This document shows, piece by piece, positions 63,938 through 64,000 of a DNA stretch of 64,000 nucleotides. Numbering within the stretch: position 1 is the first letter of the stretch; the number at the start of each line of letters is the position of its first letter. Origin of the DNA: Oreohelix idahoensis (Eukaryota; Mollusca; Gastropoda; Stylommatophora; Oreohelicidae); the NCBI GenBank assembly GCA_024509875.1, contig JAMPIV010004265.1, forward strand, positions 372,001 through 436,000, written 5' to 3'. The position numbers and the translations under genes were made by a program. Under the pieces are notes generated by a model that was given only the letters and a program-made list of their open reading frames with translations, was not told the DNA's origin and made no database searches.

Positions 63938-64000
63938 CAGAGCCGGATTAACGTAGTAGCAAAAGTAGCATTTGCTACGAGTCCCGCGCTTTTAGGGCCC
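63938..64000 (+). mobile_element. Left end of a hAT-like element, cut by the window
   Basis: CAGAGCCGGATTAACGTAGT resembles hAT termini of the CAGxGCCGGATTAA type. The last bases TTTTAGGGCCC are also typical of such MITEs. The right end is outside. Confidence 0.6.

Overview
The window is metazoan genomic DNA, most likely from an invertebrate. It is AT-rich, has GT-AG introns and is densely packed with transposable elements; I cannot name the species. I see no prokaryotic or organellar features. The only host gene I can support is the 3' part of a GPR155 (LYCHOS, lysosomal cholesterol-sensing) homologue on the + strand. It has four exons: 8526-8621, 11122-11186, 44451-44591 and 57161-57377. 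Splice phases agree across all junctions, and the last exon encodes the C-terminal DEP domain and the stop codon. Upstream exons lie outside the window. The three introns are about 2.5, 33.3 and 12.6 kb, and almost everything else here is mobile-element sequence in or beside them.

Layout. 0.4-4.4 kb: a long, decayed LINE (LINE-A, minus) split by a 586-bp insertion. 5.1-8.5 kb: a LINE 3' end (LINE-F), a TA-flanked MITE with a SINE inside it, another tRNA-type SINE and a dead Tc1-like element that ends 29 bp before a GPR155 exon. 8.8-17 kb: LINE fragments, minisatellites and short retroposons. 17.3-20.9 kb: a three-level nest in which a dispersed repeat holds a mariner, which holds a 2180-bp CACTG-ended element. 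That element encodes a roughly 563-residue zinc-finger protein that is probably its transposase. 21-23.1 kb: SINE and LINE fragments. 23.8-27.5 kb: a 3.7-kb LTR element with perfect 4-bp target duplications and near-identical LTRs. Its interior carries a LIN28-like cold-shock plus double zinc-knuckle reading frame and no reverse transcriptase. 28-31 kb: a LINE with an inverted 5' end, interrupted by a SINE. 31.9-41.2 kb: a complete 9.3-kb Ty3/gypsy-class element (minus) with integrase upstream of reverse transcriptase, the copia-like order of the Gmr1 group. 42.1-43.0 kb: a 29-bp minisatellite. 46.4-49.9 kb: an RNase H LINE, a nearly intact DD34D mariner and a LINE-A copy with an inverted 5' end. 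52.8-56 kb: two copies of LINE-B in opposite orientations, one with a 488-codon RT frame. 58-64 kb: a hAT-type MITE with a perfect 8-bp duplication, an 88-bp minisatellite derived from a SINE and itself hit by an 87-bp LINE-A tail, a Merlin-type transposase with one stop codon, a 45-bp tandem array and the start of another hAT-like element.

Relations between parts. LINE-A, LINE-E and several short retroposons share (GAA)n 3' tails, which suggests a common retrotransposition machinery. Nested insertions give a relative chronology in several places. The two most notable objects are the LTR element carrying a LIN28-like module (23848-27537) and the CACTG-ended element (18244-20423). Both have exact ends supported by target-site duplications. 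Names such as LINE-A, SINE-X, R-B and R-C are local labels for this window, not database names.
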